Assembly: GCF_002157685.2 (NCBI RefSeq)
Contig: NZ_AP026738.1
Location: 3,100,001-3,164,000 of the forward strand
Length of the DNA stretch: 64,000 nucleotides
From: Comamonas thiooxydans
GTDB lineage: Bacteria; Pseudomonadota; Gammaproteobacteria; Burkholderiales; Burkholderiaceae_C
Direction: 5' to 3'
The position numbers were made by a program, and so were the translations under genes. Shown here piece by piece: positions 9,475-17,698 of the stretch. Within the stretch, counting starts at the first letter, position 1. Every line of letters begins with the position of its first letter. The notes beneath the pieces were generated by a model. That model ran no database searches. It had not been told where the DNA came from and saw only the letters and a program-made list of their open reading frames with translations.

Positions 9475-10518
9475 ATGAATGTTTTGGCAAACCGTGGAGT
9501 TGTCGCCGCACTCAGCGCAGCAGTTCTATTTGGAGCAGGTACACCAGCAGTCAAGATGCTGCTGGAGCATGCCAGTCCCTGGTTGATGGCAGGCATTCTC
9601 TACCTCGGCTCTGGCATCGGCTTGCTGATCTACAGGCTGGTGACGAAAGCTCCTGCCGTAACCCTGAAACGTAGTGAGATGGGGTGGTTGGCCGGAGCCG
9701 TCGTAGCAGGCGGCATGATGGGTCCGCTGCTCTTGATGACAGGCTTGTCCGGGATGGCAGCAACCGATGCCTCTTTGCTACTCAATGCAGAGGGGGTGCT
9801 GACGGCTGTTCTGGCCTGGTTTGTGTTCAAAGAAAACTTTGATCGCCGTATCGCCTTGGGTATGGTGGCGATCGTCGCTGGTGCGGTCGTGCTCAGCTGG
9901 CCGAGTCAAACGGGCTCTGCGAGTCTTTGGCCCACGCTTGCAGTGCTCGGTGCTTGTCTGTCCTGGGCCATTGATAACAATCTGACCCGTAAGGTGTCGA
10001 TTGCGGATGCCTCGTTCATTGCAATGATGAAGGGCTTGGCTGCGGGGGCCACCAACTTGTTGCTGGCTTTGGCAACTGGTGCTGTCTGGCCGTCACCAGG
10101 AGTCGTGGCCTTAGGCACAGTGATTGGCTTCCTGAGCTATGGCACAAGCCTGGTCTTGTTCGTGATCGCCTTGCGCTACTTGGGCACTGCTCGCACTGGA
10201 GCATATTTTTCTATCGCACCGTTTTTTGGAGCCATTCTGGCGATTTTTCTCCTGGGAGAGCCGGCATCGCCTCGATTGCTCATCGCAGGCGTTCTGATGG
10301 GAATCGGGGTTTGGTTACACCTTACTGAAACCCATCAGCACGAGCACACCCATGAGCAAATAGAGCATAGCCATGAGCACGAACATGATGAACATCATCA
10401 GCATGTCCATGCGGACGGGTCGACGCCAACTGGTAAGCACACGCATTTGCACACTCATGAGCCTATGACACACAGCCATGAGCACTTTCCAGATATTCAT
10501 CATCAGCACAAACATTGA
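9475..10518 (+). CDS. DMT/EamA-family transporter with a His-rich C-terminal tail
   Basis: Inner-membrane transporter of 347 residues. About ten hydrophobic helices (residues 10-280) contain two EamA repeats, for example GAGTPAVKMLLEHASPW in the first half and the paired ALRYLGTARTGAYFSIAPFF motif in the second. After the last helix comes a 66-residue tail holding 24 histidines. Such tails usually bind Zn, Ni or Co. Position at the end of the RND operon, with a terminator after it, suggests cation export or metal sensing at the cytoplasmic face. The transported substrate is unknown. Confidence 0.85.
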   Translation: MNVLANRGVVAALSAAVLFGAGTPAVKMLLEHASPWLMAGILYLGSGIGLLIYRLVTKAPAVTLKRSEMGWLAGAVVAGGMMGPLLLMTGLSGMAATDASLLLNAEGVLTAVLAWFVFKENFDRRIALGMVAIVAGAVVLSWPSQTGSASLWPTLAVLGACLSWAIDNNLTRKVSIADASFIAMMKGLAAGATNLLLALATGAVWPSPGVVALGTVIGFLSYGTSLVLFVIALRYLGTARTGAYFSIAPFFGAILAIFLLGEPASPRLLIAGVLMGIGVWLHLTETHQHEHTHEQIEHSHEHEHDEHHQHVHADGSTPTGKHTHLHTHEPMTHSHEHFPDIHHQHKH

Positions 10519-10556
10519 TGTTTGAGGCATTTTCGGGGCTATCTGCTCTCAGGCAA

Positions 10557-10581
10557 CCGTTGCTTTTACAACGGCTTTTTT
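10557..10581 (+). terminator. Rho-independent terminator after the efflux operon
   Basis: The stem is CCGTTG (10557-10562) with CAACGG (10569-10574), followed by a run of Ts. It separates the metal efflux operon from the chromate genes. Confidence 0.7.
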
Positions 10582-10601
10582 GATGAAGTTCGGAATGATT
10601 T

Positions 10602-10617
10602 TGTAGAGATCGCTACA
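10602..10617. promoter_or_regulatory. Candidate operator upstream of chrB
   Basis: TGTAGAGATCGCTACA is palindromic at 14 of 16 positions and sits about 40 bases before the chrB start, between the terminator and the gene. ChrB is a known chromate-responsive autoregulator in related clusters, so this is a plausible binding site. Binding is not shown. Confidence 0.4.
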
Positions 10618-10655
10618 GCATTGCAGCATTCATGACAGCACTCTAAGCTGCTGCC

Positions 10656-11618
10656 ATGACTCTCACTTCGGACTCTTGGCTGGCTTTGATCATCAGCCTC
10701 CCCGCCTCAAGCGCTACGCCGCGCATGCGGATTTGGCGCGCCGTGAAGGCATTGGGCTGTGCCGCCCTGCGCGATGGTGCCTATCTGCTTCCAGCGCAAG
10801 TTGAGCAAGCTGCGCAATTGCAAGCCCTTGCCGACGATGCGCTGCAGGAAGGTGGCCAAGCCTGGCTGCTGCAGGTGCAAGCGCGCGATATAGCCGAACA
10901 AACCACTTTCCAGGCGCTGTTCGACCGAACGGTCGACTACGCCCCCTGGCTGGAAGAACTGGCGCAAGCGCGCCAGACACTCTCCGTCATGAGCGCGACC
11001 GAGTTGGGGCGTCTGCAGCGCAAGCACGCGCGGACCTATGAAGCCATCCGCAGGATCGACTTCTTCCCTGCAGAAACCTCGATCCGCGCCGAAGCCCAGT
11101 GGCGGGACTTCAACAACGCCATCGAAGCCCTGCAATCGCCGGGTGAGCCACAGGCAATCGCCGGACACATTGCCCGACGTGATCGCATGCAGCACCAGGG
11201 GCGTCTCTGGGCAACACGCCGCAATCTCTGGGTAGACCGCGTGGCCAGTGCCTGGCTGATCCAGCGCTTCATTGATCCCCACGCACGCTTTCAATGGCTG
11301 GACACCCCGGCTGACTGCCCACCTGATGCGCTGGGTTTCGACTTTGATGGCGCGACCTTTTCGCACGTTGGCGACCGGGTGACCTTTGAGGTGCTGCTGT
11401 CGAGCTTTGGCCTCGACAGTGATCGAGGACTTTCCCAACTGGGCGCCATGGTGCATGCACTTGATGTGGGAGGCACATCCACGGCCGAGGCTGCGGGCTT
11501 CGAGGCTGTGCTTGCAGGTGCCCGCAAACGTTGGCCCGACGACGACTCACTCCTTGCAGACATAGGCGGGGTACTGGACTCGCTTCACGCCCATTTTTCC
11601 AGCCCACGCAAGCCGTAG
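10656..11618 (+). CDS. chrB: Chromate resistance regulator ChrB
   Basis: Protein of 320 residues with the two-part ChrB layout. The N-terminal half (about 1-170) is the ChrB N domain, with the opening SLPASSATPRMRIWRAVKALGC. The C-terminal half (about 185-315) is the ChrB C domain, starting RRNLWVDRVASAWLIQRFID. In characterised clusters ChrB is a chromate-sensing activator or repressor of chrA. It is the first gene of chrB-chrA-sod-(ChrB C domain), spaced by 24-63 bases. The isolated C domain recurs at 13537. Confidence 0.92.
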   Translation: MTLTSDSWLALIISLPASSATPRMRIWRAVKALGCAALRDGAYLLPAQVEQAAQLQALADDALQEGGQAWLLQVQARDIAEQTTFQALFDRTVDYAPWLEELAQARQTLSVMSATELGRLQRKHARTYEAIRRIDFFPAETSIRAEAQWRDFNNAIEALQSPGEPQAIAGHIARRDRMQHQGRLWATRRNLWVDRVASAWLIQRFIDPHARFQWLDTPADCPPDALGFDFDGATFSHVGDRVTFEVLLSSFGLDSDRGLSQLGAMVHALDVGGTSTAEAAGFEAVLAGARKRWPDDDSLLADIGGVLDSLHAHFSSPRKP

Positions 11619-11642
11619 CACTCAAGCACTTCAGAAACGAAC

Positions 11643-12836
11643 ATGAACAACCTCAACACAACGGTATTAGCCGATACCAGCCCCCCTGGCTACACACTCT
11701 GGCAGCTCGTGCGCTACATGCTGGCTCTAGGAACCTGGGGCTTTGGAGGCCCCGTGGCCTTAGCGGGTTATATGTACCGCGATCTGGTCGAAAAGCGCCA
11801 GTGGATCACCGATGCCGACTACAAGGAAGGCTTGGCCCTGGCCCAGTTGATGCCCGGTCCGCTGGCCGCACAGTTGGCGATCTACCTAGGCTATGTCCAC
11901 TTTCGGTTTCTAGGTGCCTCTCTGGTAGGGATCGCGTTCGTCCTGCCATCTTTCTTCATGGTCGTAGCTCTTGGTGCAGCCTACGTGGCCTACGGTGGCA
12001 TTGGCTGGATGCAGTCGGTTTTCTATGGCGTAGGGGCTGCGGTGATCGGCATCATCGCCATGAGTGCCTACAAGCTGACGACAAAGAGCGTTGGCAAGGA
12101 CAAATTGCTTTGGGTCATCTTCCTGATCAGCGCCGCCGTCACAGTGATCAATAAGTCGGAAGAAATTTGGCTCTTTCTTGGTGCGGGTGTACTCGTATGG
12201 CTCTGGAGAGCACCTCCCTCCTGGCTGACCCGTAAAAGCGGCCTCAATGGCGTTGCTATGCCGTTGGTCGGAATGTTCGCACTCAGCACCGTCGACTGGA
12301 CCAAGCTCAAACAGATCATCCTTTACTTCGCCTATGCCGGTAGCTTCGTTTTTGGTAGCGGCCTGGCGATCGTTCCCTTCCTCTATGGTGGCGTCGTCAA
12401 GGAGTATGGCTGGCTAACAGATCAGCAATTCGTAGATGCCGTGGCCGTGGCCATGATCACGCCCGGTCCTGTGGTCATCACCACTGGCTTCATCGGCTAT
12501 CTGGTCACGGGCTTTTGGGGTGCTGTAGCAGCAGCTGCAGCTACGTTCGTGCCTTGCTACTTGTTCACGGTGATCCCTGCGCCGTACTTCAAGAAATACG
12601 GCAAACGCCCTGACGTTATCGCCTTTGTGGATGGCGTCACTGCCGCCGCCATCGGCTCCATCGGGGGCGCTGTAATCGTCATTGGCCAGCGCTCTATCTC
12701 CGACTGGATCACCGCCGCATTGGCAATTGCCACCGCAGCCATCCTGTGGCGCTTCAAGAAACTCCCTGAACCCGTCATCGTGGTTGCGGCAGCACTTATA
12801 GGCTTGGTCATCCATCCGCTGGTCGCACACGGCTAA
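11643..12836 (+). CDS. chrA: Chromate efflux transporter ChrA
   Basis: CHR-family exporter of 397 residues, the long two-domain form. The first CHR repeat contains GTWGFGGPVALAGYM and the second contains GSGLAIVPFLYGG with MITPGPVVITTGFIGYL. About ten or more membrane helices are visible. It exports chromate from the cytoplasm, driven by the membrane potential. It sits between chrB and the superoxide dismutase gene in the order known from mobile chromate-resistance elements. Confidence 0.95.
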   Translation: MNNLNTTVLADTSPPGYTLWQLVRYMLALGTWGFGGPVALAGYMYRDLVEKRQWITDADYKEGLALAQLMPGPLAAQLAIYLGYVHFRFLGASLVGIAFVLPSFFMVVALGAAYVAYGGIGWMQSVFYGVGAAVIGIIAMSAYKLTTKSVGKDKLLWVIFLISAAVTVINKSEEIWLFLGAGVLVWLWRAPPSWLTRKSGLNGVAMPLVGMFALSTVDWTKLKQIILYFAYAGSFVFGSGLAIVPFLYGGVVKEYGWLTDQQFVDAVAVAMITPGPVVITTGFIGYLVTGFWGAVAAAAATFVPCYLFTVIPAPYFKKYGKRPDVIAFVDGVTAAAIGSIGGAVIVIGQRSISDWITAALAIATAAILWRFKKLPEPVIVVAAALIGLVIHPLVAHG

Positions 12837-12899
12837 TGCTCACCTGGATCTCAGCTGAATTTGCCACCCCACATCCGCCAACCTCCGAGGAGCATTCCC

Positions 12900-13514
12900 A
12901 TGGTTCTTCAACTGCGCCCGCTCACCATCGATCCAGCTTCGCTCAATGGTCTGTCTGAAAAGTTGATCGTTAGCCATCATGCGAACAACTACACCGGCGC
13001 TGTCAAACGCTTGAATGCCATCCGCCAGCAGTTGTCGCAGCTGGACTGGCCATCGGCGCCCGTGTTCACGATTAACGGCTTGAAGCGCGAGGAGCTTATC
13101 GCCGCCAACTCGGCCTGGTTGCATGAGTTGTATTTCGACATCCTGGGTGGAAACGGAGTGCTGCCGGATTCAGAGCTCTCAGCCGCCATAGCACGTGATT
13201 TCGGCAGTGTTGACCGTTGGCGGGCAGAGTTTTCCGCGCTGGCCAAGGCGATGGGGGGAGGCTCGGGCTGGGCGCTGTTGTCGTGGTCTTCCCGGGAGGG
13301 CCAGCTAATCACCCATTGGGCTCCAGACCACACGCATCTAGTGGCTGGCGCCACGCCCATATTGGCCCTGGACATGTACGAGCATGCGTATCACATGGAT
13401 TTCGGCGCCAAGGCTGCAGCCTATGTAGACGCATTCATGCAGAACATCCACTGGGAAGCGGTGATACGTAACTTCAGAGCCGCAACAGAGGTCTCTCGTA
13501 CCACTGGCGTCTAG
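12900..13514 (+). CDS. chrC: Fe/Mn superoxide dismutase, ChrC type
   Basis: Superoxide dismutase of 204 residues. The metal ligands are visible as His in SHHANNYTGAV near the N-terminus, a second His in the ELYFDILGGNG/AANSAWLHEL region, and the C-terminal Asp and His in LDMYEHAYHMDF. It is cytoplasmic. The upstream TTG frame would add 13 residues; the ATG at 12900 is chosen because GAGGAG lies 7 bases before it. Within chromate clusters this enzyme (ChrC) removes superoxide formed during Cr(VI) reduction. Confidence 0.9.
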   Translation: MVLQLRPLTIDPASLNGLSEKLIVSHHANNYTGAVKRLNAIRQQLSQLDWPSAPVFTINGLKREELIAANSAWLHELYFDILGGNGVLPDSELSAAIARDFGSVDRWRAEFSALAKAMGGGSGWALLSWSSREGQLITHWAPDHTHLVAGATPILALDMYEHAYHMDFGAKAAAYVDAFMQNIHWEAVIRNFRAATEVSRTTGV

Positions 13515-13536
13515 TGGGAAGCAAAGGAGTAGCACC

Positions 13537-13995
13537 ATGAAATGGATAACCCGAGAACGCCCGAAGATCGATCGCATCGCCTGCCCCTGGCTGATTGCGC
13601 GCTTTATCGATAAAGAGCCCGAGTTTCTCTATGTGCCGGCTAGCGAGGTATTGAACTCCGCCAGAGCCACGGGTGCCATCCCCTATGACATCCCAAATGT
13701 CGAGCTAAGCCATGTGGGGGAGCTGTGCAGCTTTGATGCCTTTATGGCGAAGTACGGCCTGGATTCACCAGCATTGCGCCAGCTGGCTGAGATCGTGCGC
13801 GGTGCCGACACATCTCGACTCGACCTAACACCGCAGTCGGCCGGGCTCTATGCGCTATCGCTGGGTCTATCCCATAACTTCGATGACGATCACGAAATGC
13901 TCAAGCATGGGCTCGTGATGTACGACGCGCTCTATACATGGTGCCGCTCTTGCCAGACCGAGACACACCGTTGGCCGCCAACCCTGACCGACTGA
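13537..13995 (+). CDS. Stand-alone ChrB C-terminal domain protein
   Basis: Protein of 152 residues that aligns by eye to the C half of ChrB. RPKIDRIACPWLIARFIDKEPEF matches the ChrB segment WVDRVASAWLIQRFIDPHARF. GGAG lies 9 bases before the ATG. The order chrB-chrA-chrC-this gene resembles that of the transposable chromate cluster TnOtChr, whose fourth gene is named chrF; equivalence is not shown. It may be an enzyme or a modulator of ChrB. The gene ends 23 bases before the next open frame. Confidence 0.8.
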   Translation: MKWITRERPKIDRIACPWLIARFIDKEPEFLYVPASEVLNSARATGAIPYDIPNVELSHVGELCSFDAFMAKYGLDSPALRQLAEIVRGADTSRLDLTPQSAGLYALSLGLSHNFDDDHEMLKHGLVMYDALYTWCRSCQTETHRWPPTLTD

Positions 13996-14018
13996 CCACC
14001 TGGACCGTGACTATCAAA

Positions 14019-14436
14019 ATGTTTGCCTTCTCCCTACGGTCCCAGGTCCGTCATAACGCCTGGAGCTCCCGACTCGTCCTCGCCACATGTGTCCAGGCCA
14101 TGAGCTTGGCCGCTGCTTCACCATCAGTTGGACATGGCGAGCTCACCGGCTCGCAGATCCACGCAGCAATCGTCGGCAAGTACGTGACCGACGAACACCA
14201 TTGGGTGTCACAAATACTTTCCCAATGGACGCGTTGAGCGGTTGGAGAACGAGCGATTGAAGTCAGCACGCTGGTCCATAAAAAACGACCGGCTGTGCTT
14301 GCTTCAACCTGAGATCAGCAAGGTCGAGCCGATCTGCTACCGCGTGGTGCGCGACGGGCAAGAGTTGCAATACTTAGATGACAGCGACTATGTGGCGTTC
14401 CGTGGCGTGGTGAAGCCCATGCCCAAAAGTGAGTAA
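14019..14436 (+). pseudogene. Exported protein broken by a single-base frameshift
   Basis: The frame from 14019 gives a signal peptide and a mature part ending GKYVTDEHHW, then runs out of frame and stops at 14237. The shifted frame continues with HKYFPNGRVERLENERLK and runs to 14436 with good coding character (KSARWSIKNDRLCLLQPEI, CYRVVRDG). Removing one G from the GGG at 14203-14205 would join both parts into one protein of about 138 residues. The family is not recognised. It could be a true mutation in the chromate cluster or a sequencing error. Confidence 0.65.
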
Positions 14437-14581
14437 GGCTGAATGAGGGCATGCATGCGCTCTCTCCATATCCTCCGTTACAGGAAATCGCTACTATCGT
14501 GGTCGTTTTCTACGGGAGGTCGAGTGGCGCCAACGGGGCGGCTTGACCGGGTAGCGAGATCCACTGGTTTCGTCATCTTGC

Positions 14582-14911
14582 TCATCGCGTTGATCTTTGG
14601 CGGACTCTTTTTGGTAGGTTCGACTCCACTAGAGAGAACTCAGTTTCGTTAATGCCTACCTTCCCCAACTGGTTGATGAAGTCGTCAACGAGCTCTAAAG
14701 CCCATAGTGCCTTTAGGTAAAACCCAAATTGCACCCCTGGGTGGCCGGCCTCCATCTTTACGACGGTGTTCAAAGACATCTGAGTGGCATCGGCGAGATG
14801 TTGCTGGGTCATCTCTCGAATACGACGAGCCATTCTGATCTTTTTTCCCATAAGCAGTGCGGCATCTTCTGACTCAAGGGGCAGCATCGCGGTGTCGGAG
14901 GACTTTTTCAT
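14582..14911 (-). CDS. XRE-family transcriptional regulator
   Basis: Protein of 109 residues with one helix-turn-helix at about 25-55 (RRIREMTQQHLADATQMSLNTV), then the MEAGHPGVQFGFYLKALWAL segment typical of small Xre/HipB-like regulators. It is preceded by an AT-rich 300-base region with repeated TTAAAGG/CCTTTAA words that could be its operator. The partner gene, if any, is not obvious; the next gene upstream on the same strand is a phosphatase 300 bases away. Confidence 0.8.
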   Translation of the reverse strand: MKKSSDTAMLPLESEDAALLMGKKIRMARRIREMTQQHLADATQMSLNTVVKMEAGHPGVQFGFYLKALWALELVDDFINQLGKVGINETEFSLVESNLPKRVRQRSTR

Positions 14912-15214
14912 AAGCTATGTGGAAAAAATTACCTTTTAAATAGTAATTAAGTCTAATTTTTACCACTTAAAGGAAAGTTTATTGATTCAATTTAGGCAGA
15001 AACCTGCCTTGTGCTCGCATCTTGGCTGGAAGGGAGGCTGCACCAAATTTCCCTTTAAATGATATGCAAACCATATAAATAACAATTAAAGGCAAATTTA
15101 CATACACAGTAAGCGGCAGATGCGTCTTCGGGGCAAGGCTTAAACCAAACAGCCTCTGCGAAACCAGGTGCGATTCAACGCTGAGCTTTAACTTCACTTG
15201 ACTGCAGCATCAAA
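14912..15214. promoter_or_regulatory. AT-rich intergenic region with repeated CCTTTAA words
   Basis: This non-coding stretch between the XRE gene and the phosphatase gene contains four related words: CCTTTTAAA (14932-14940), TTAAAGGA (14967-14974), CCCTTTAAAT (15051-15060) and ATTAAAGG (15085-15092). Two are in each orientation. The first is just upstream of the XRE start. They may be regulator binding sites; no gene was found here. Confidence 0.35.
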
Positions 15215-15685
15215 TCAACGCTTACTAACCTCCATGGTCGTCACAACAGACCGATTGGCTTGATTGAGACTGCTCGCGCTCACAGCAAAGCCGTAGATAT
15301 TGTGTAAAGCCAAGACAACGCCGCATGATCGCGAATAGCCGCCCTCACAATGGACAACCACGGTCCTGATCTCCGGCGCCAGAGCCTGCACGAATGCATG
15401 GATATCCTTCGCCTGCTGGAGCGTAAAACCGTCCTTGATTTTTGCCTTCGCTCGCGCAGAAATCTCCGTGTCCAAAAAATCGACGTCGGCAAAGCTCAGC
15501 CGCAAAAGCTGGGTAAATCCATGTACTTCAGCAAGGGCTCGCTCAGGAGCAGTGATCGAAATCATCGCCACTGTACCGAGCGGTGGAAGTTGTTCTGCCA
15601 CCTGTCTTGAAACAGCAATTGCCTGGCGAACGCCTGATGGTGGTTTATATAGAAGACCTATGACTTCCTTCAGCGACTGACCCAC
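15215..15685 (-). CDS. Tyrosine/dual-specificity phosphatase-like protein
   Basis: Protein of 156 residues. The only strong motif is HCEGGYSRS, the HCX5R phosphate-binding loop of cysteine phosphatases, at about 113-121, preceded by the strand IRTVVVH. An Asp in SFADVDFLDTEI could serve as general acid. The N-terminus starts MGQSLKEVIG; an internal Met (MISITAPERA) is an alternative start. It is cytoplasmic. Target unknown. It sits among island accessory genes with wide gaps either side. Confidence 0.6.
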   Translation of the reverse strand: MGQSLKEVIGLLYKPPSGVRQAIAVSRQVAEQLPPLGTVAMISITAPERALAEVHGFTQLLRLSFADVDFLDTEISARAKAKIKDGFTLQQAKDIHAFVQALAPEIRTVVVHCEGGYSRSCGVVLALHNIYGFAVSASSLNQANRSVVTTMEVSKR

Positions 15686-15953
15686 TTTTCATCCCCCTTG
15701 CAGCGTGCATCCAGGGCACACTTATTTACGCATATCCCGAAGCGCTCTCCTGTCGCTACGTGATCCCTTCTGGATCGATAGATCCATACCATCTACTGAA
15801 GATCAGCGGCTCGCTCATATCAAGAGCCGAGTCGCGATGGAAAGCCGAAGGTTAGTGGAGCCCGTTTAAGCAGCTCATGGACAGCTGACGCCGCCCCTGA
15901 GACGCTGCGTCGTTGGCACCTGGTGAGCCTGAAGGCGGCTTGAGATCACAGCG

Positions 15954-16496
15954 TCATAGGGCGAAGGTGATCCGCTGCAGACCAAGTCGAACCTGCTCTA
16001 CAACTGCCGGATCCGCCAGACCTTTTTCAGGATGTGATCTGACAAGCTTGTTACGACACCAAGCGGGCCACTGCAAATAGTCATCGTCAATCGCAAGCCA
16101 ATCAGATGGACGACGACGAAACACATCAGCCCAGACCTGCATACCTCGGTAAGCTGATTCGAATTCGGCCCGATTCATTTGACTGTGAAAGGTTGCCCCG
16201 ACGACCCTAGTGCGAAGCTCAAGAGGCAGACGACGCGCGGCACCATGACAACCGTACTTCATGGCCCAGGAAGTAGACAGGACGATGCGGACTGCGGGAT
16301 GAGGCTCCAAGAGCTCGACAAGCAGAGGAGCATGTTCGAATAACCTGTCTCTAGAAGATGCGTCTAGGTAGGGCCCTTTTGACGCTGACCAAAGCACATT
16401 ATGGTGATGTAAAACCCCGTCGAAATCGAGGTACAGTACCGGCCCGCAACCAGACAAACCTAAAGACTCTGACCTATTGATGTACATGTTCGTCAT
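15954..16496 (-). CDS. HAD-fold protein of the RNA-repair-associated type
   Basis: Protein of 180 residues with the HAD motif I DFDGVLHHH at about 24-32, motif II in IVLSTSWA (about 72-79) and motif III/IV acids in WLAIDDDYLQWP. This pattern matches the small HAD domain found in multidomain RNA-repair proteins (PF18143 type) and in many stand-alone island genes. The likely activity is phosphate transfer or removal; the substrate is unknown. Two small unknown genes lie upstream on the same strand with gaps of 81 and 63 bases, so the three may form an operon. Confidence 0.7.
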   Translation of the reverse strand: MTNMYINRSESLGLSGCGPVLYLDFDGVLHHHNVLWSASKGPYLDASSRDRLFEHAPLLVELLEPHPAVRIVLSTSWAMKYGCHGAARRLPLELRTRVVGATFHSQMNRAEFESAYRGMQVWADVFRRRPSDWLAIDDDYLQWPAWCRNKLVRSHPEKGLADPAVVEQVRLGLQRITFAL

Positions 16497-16577
16497 GGCA
16501 GATCTTCTTCGGAAAAGTGCAATTTTTCAGTAGCAGCCGACAATCAGGCCCTCAATACTTCAGGCTCTCCAGCTGAC

Positions 16578-16904
16578 CTACAGAGATCTAAAGTGATCTT
16601 TTAACTTACCCATAATCCACAAATTTTCGTCTGCAGTTAGACCCCAAGGCTTTTGGGACAACGATTGTGCAACTGCTTTAAGAAGCGCCTCCCAAGAATG
16701 CGATGGTTCTTTTTTCCGCTCACAATAGGTCACAAGCTGATCTACAAGATCTTTGCAGACATCATAACGTTGATAAATCTCATCTTCATCAGGCTGATCA
16801 AGATAGTAACGACCATCAATTTTGACAACACTTAATTTTGGCTGTGCGCCAGAGAGTGCGCTGAAACTATGCTGCCTCGGAAAATCTGAGGGTACTTTGT
16901 TCAT
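16578..16904 (-). CDS. Hypothetical protein, 108 residues
   Basis: This small soluble protein has no recognised catalytic motif. The N-terminal segment FSALSGAQPKLSVVKIDGRYY resembles the start of HipA-type N domains (SGAQPK), but the protein is far too short to be HipA. The C-terminal half is helical with a WGLTADENLWIMGKL motif. It lies between the 141-residue unknown and the HAD gene on the same strand, and is probably co-transcribed with them. Confidence 0.55.
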   Translation of the reverse strand: MNKVPSDFPRQHSFSALSGAQPKLSVVKIDGRYYLDQPDEDEIYQRYDVCKDLVDQLVTYCERKKEPSHSWEALLKAVAQSLSQKPWGLTADENLWIMGKLKDHFRSL

Positions 16905-16967
16905 GATTTAGATCTGTCTGTAAGTGGAGCTTCTGAATTCAACGTGCATAGCGCCTGAAGTCACGCC

Positions 16968-17393
16968 TCACACGCCACTTCTAAGAATATTTTCGAACTT
17001 CTCAATAAGCGTTGCATAACCAGAGTGATTAGGAATTCCTTGACGACGAGACAAGATTTCTGCATCCACATATGCATGGAACAACTTCAGCCCTTCGTCG
17101 ATATACCGCTCCTCAAGTAATTTCGGCGATGCAGGACGAAGATTTGCTAGAGACGGGTGTCTCCATAAGAGCGCGAAAACCATTGCTACTGGGGCAAGGG
17201 CATTTCGTCCTAGGTTACCTCTCAACAATGAGACGCTGTCGAACCCTTGCAAATTTGGAAGGCATTTAGCAAGCGCAGCAAGTTCATCCAACGTGAAGTT
17301 TGCAAGGGGCTGATGCAGCCAATTTTTCGCCTGCATTTTGCTTAGAGCCTCTGAGTAAGTTAGACCAACCGAGTGCTCTGCTGTCGTTGACAT
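16968..17393 (-). CDS. Hypothetical protein, 141 residues
   Basis: This helical soluble protein has no recognised family. Internal stretches such as NFTLDELAALAKCLPNL and LLEERYIDEGLKLFHAYVD have coding character, and the frame is open with ATG start. It is the first gene of a possible three-gene unit (this gene, the 108-residue gene, the HAD gene). Function unknown. Confidence 0.5.
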   Translation of the reverse strand: MSTTAEHSVGLTYSEALSKMQAKNWLHQPLANFTLDELAALAKCLPNLQGFDSVSLLRGNLGRNALAPVAMVFALLWRHPSLANLRPASPKLLEERYIDEGLKLFHAYVDAEILSRRQGIPNHSGYATLIEKFENILRSGV

Positions 17394-17618
17394 CGCTGTA
17401 TTTCTCTATGAACTCAAAGGTAGTAGATAGCTTCGGAGATGCCGAGCCTGCGGCACAGCTCTGCCAGCAGCAAGCTGGCTTCAACCTCTCTCAACAATCC
17501 ATGATCTGCTTCGTTAAATAGCTTCTTCAGCTTCTGTCATTGAGCTGGCACGCCAAGGCCAATGCTACTCAATGCAGCTAGTGCACTGAGGAGGCACAAC
17601 GATAGCTTTAGTCAAATT

Positions 17619-17663
17619 GTGCCATATATGTCAGTGCCATATAAGAAGTAGTCACATAAGAAG
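17619..17663. repeat. Three imperfect 15-base direct repeats upstream of an XRE gene
   Basis: Successive 15-mers are GTGCCATATATGTCA, GTGCCATATAAGAAG and TAGTCACATAAGAAG. Copies 1 and 2 share GTGCCATATA; copies 2 and 3 share ATAAGAAG. They end about 35 bases before the XRE start at 17699 and are likely binding sites or part of its promoter. Confidence 0.5.
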
Positions 17664-17698
17664 TCGACGTGCAAGAGGTGTTACAGGAACATGTGATC

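Noticed and set aside
14443..14652. 69-codon frame with one hydrophobic stretch
   Set aside because: Overlaps the end of the XRE gene, has no clear ribosome binding site, and support is too weak.
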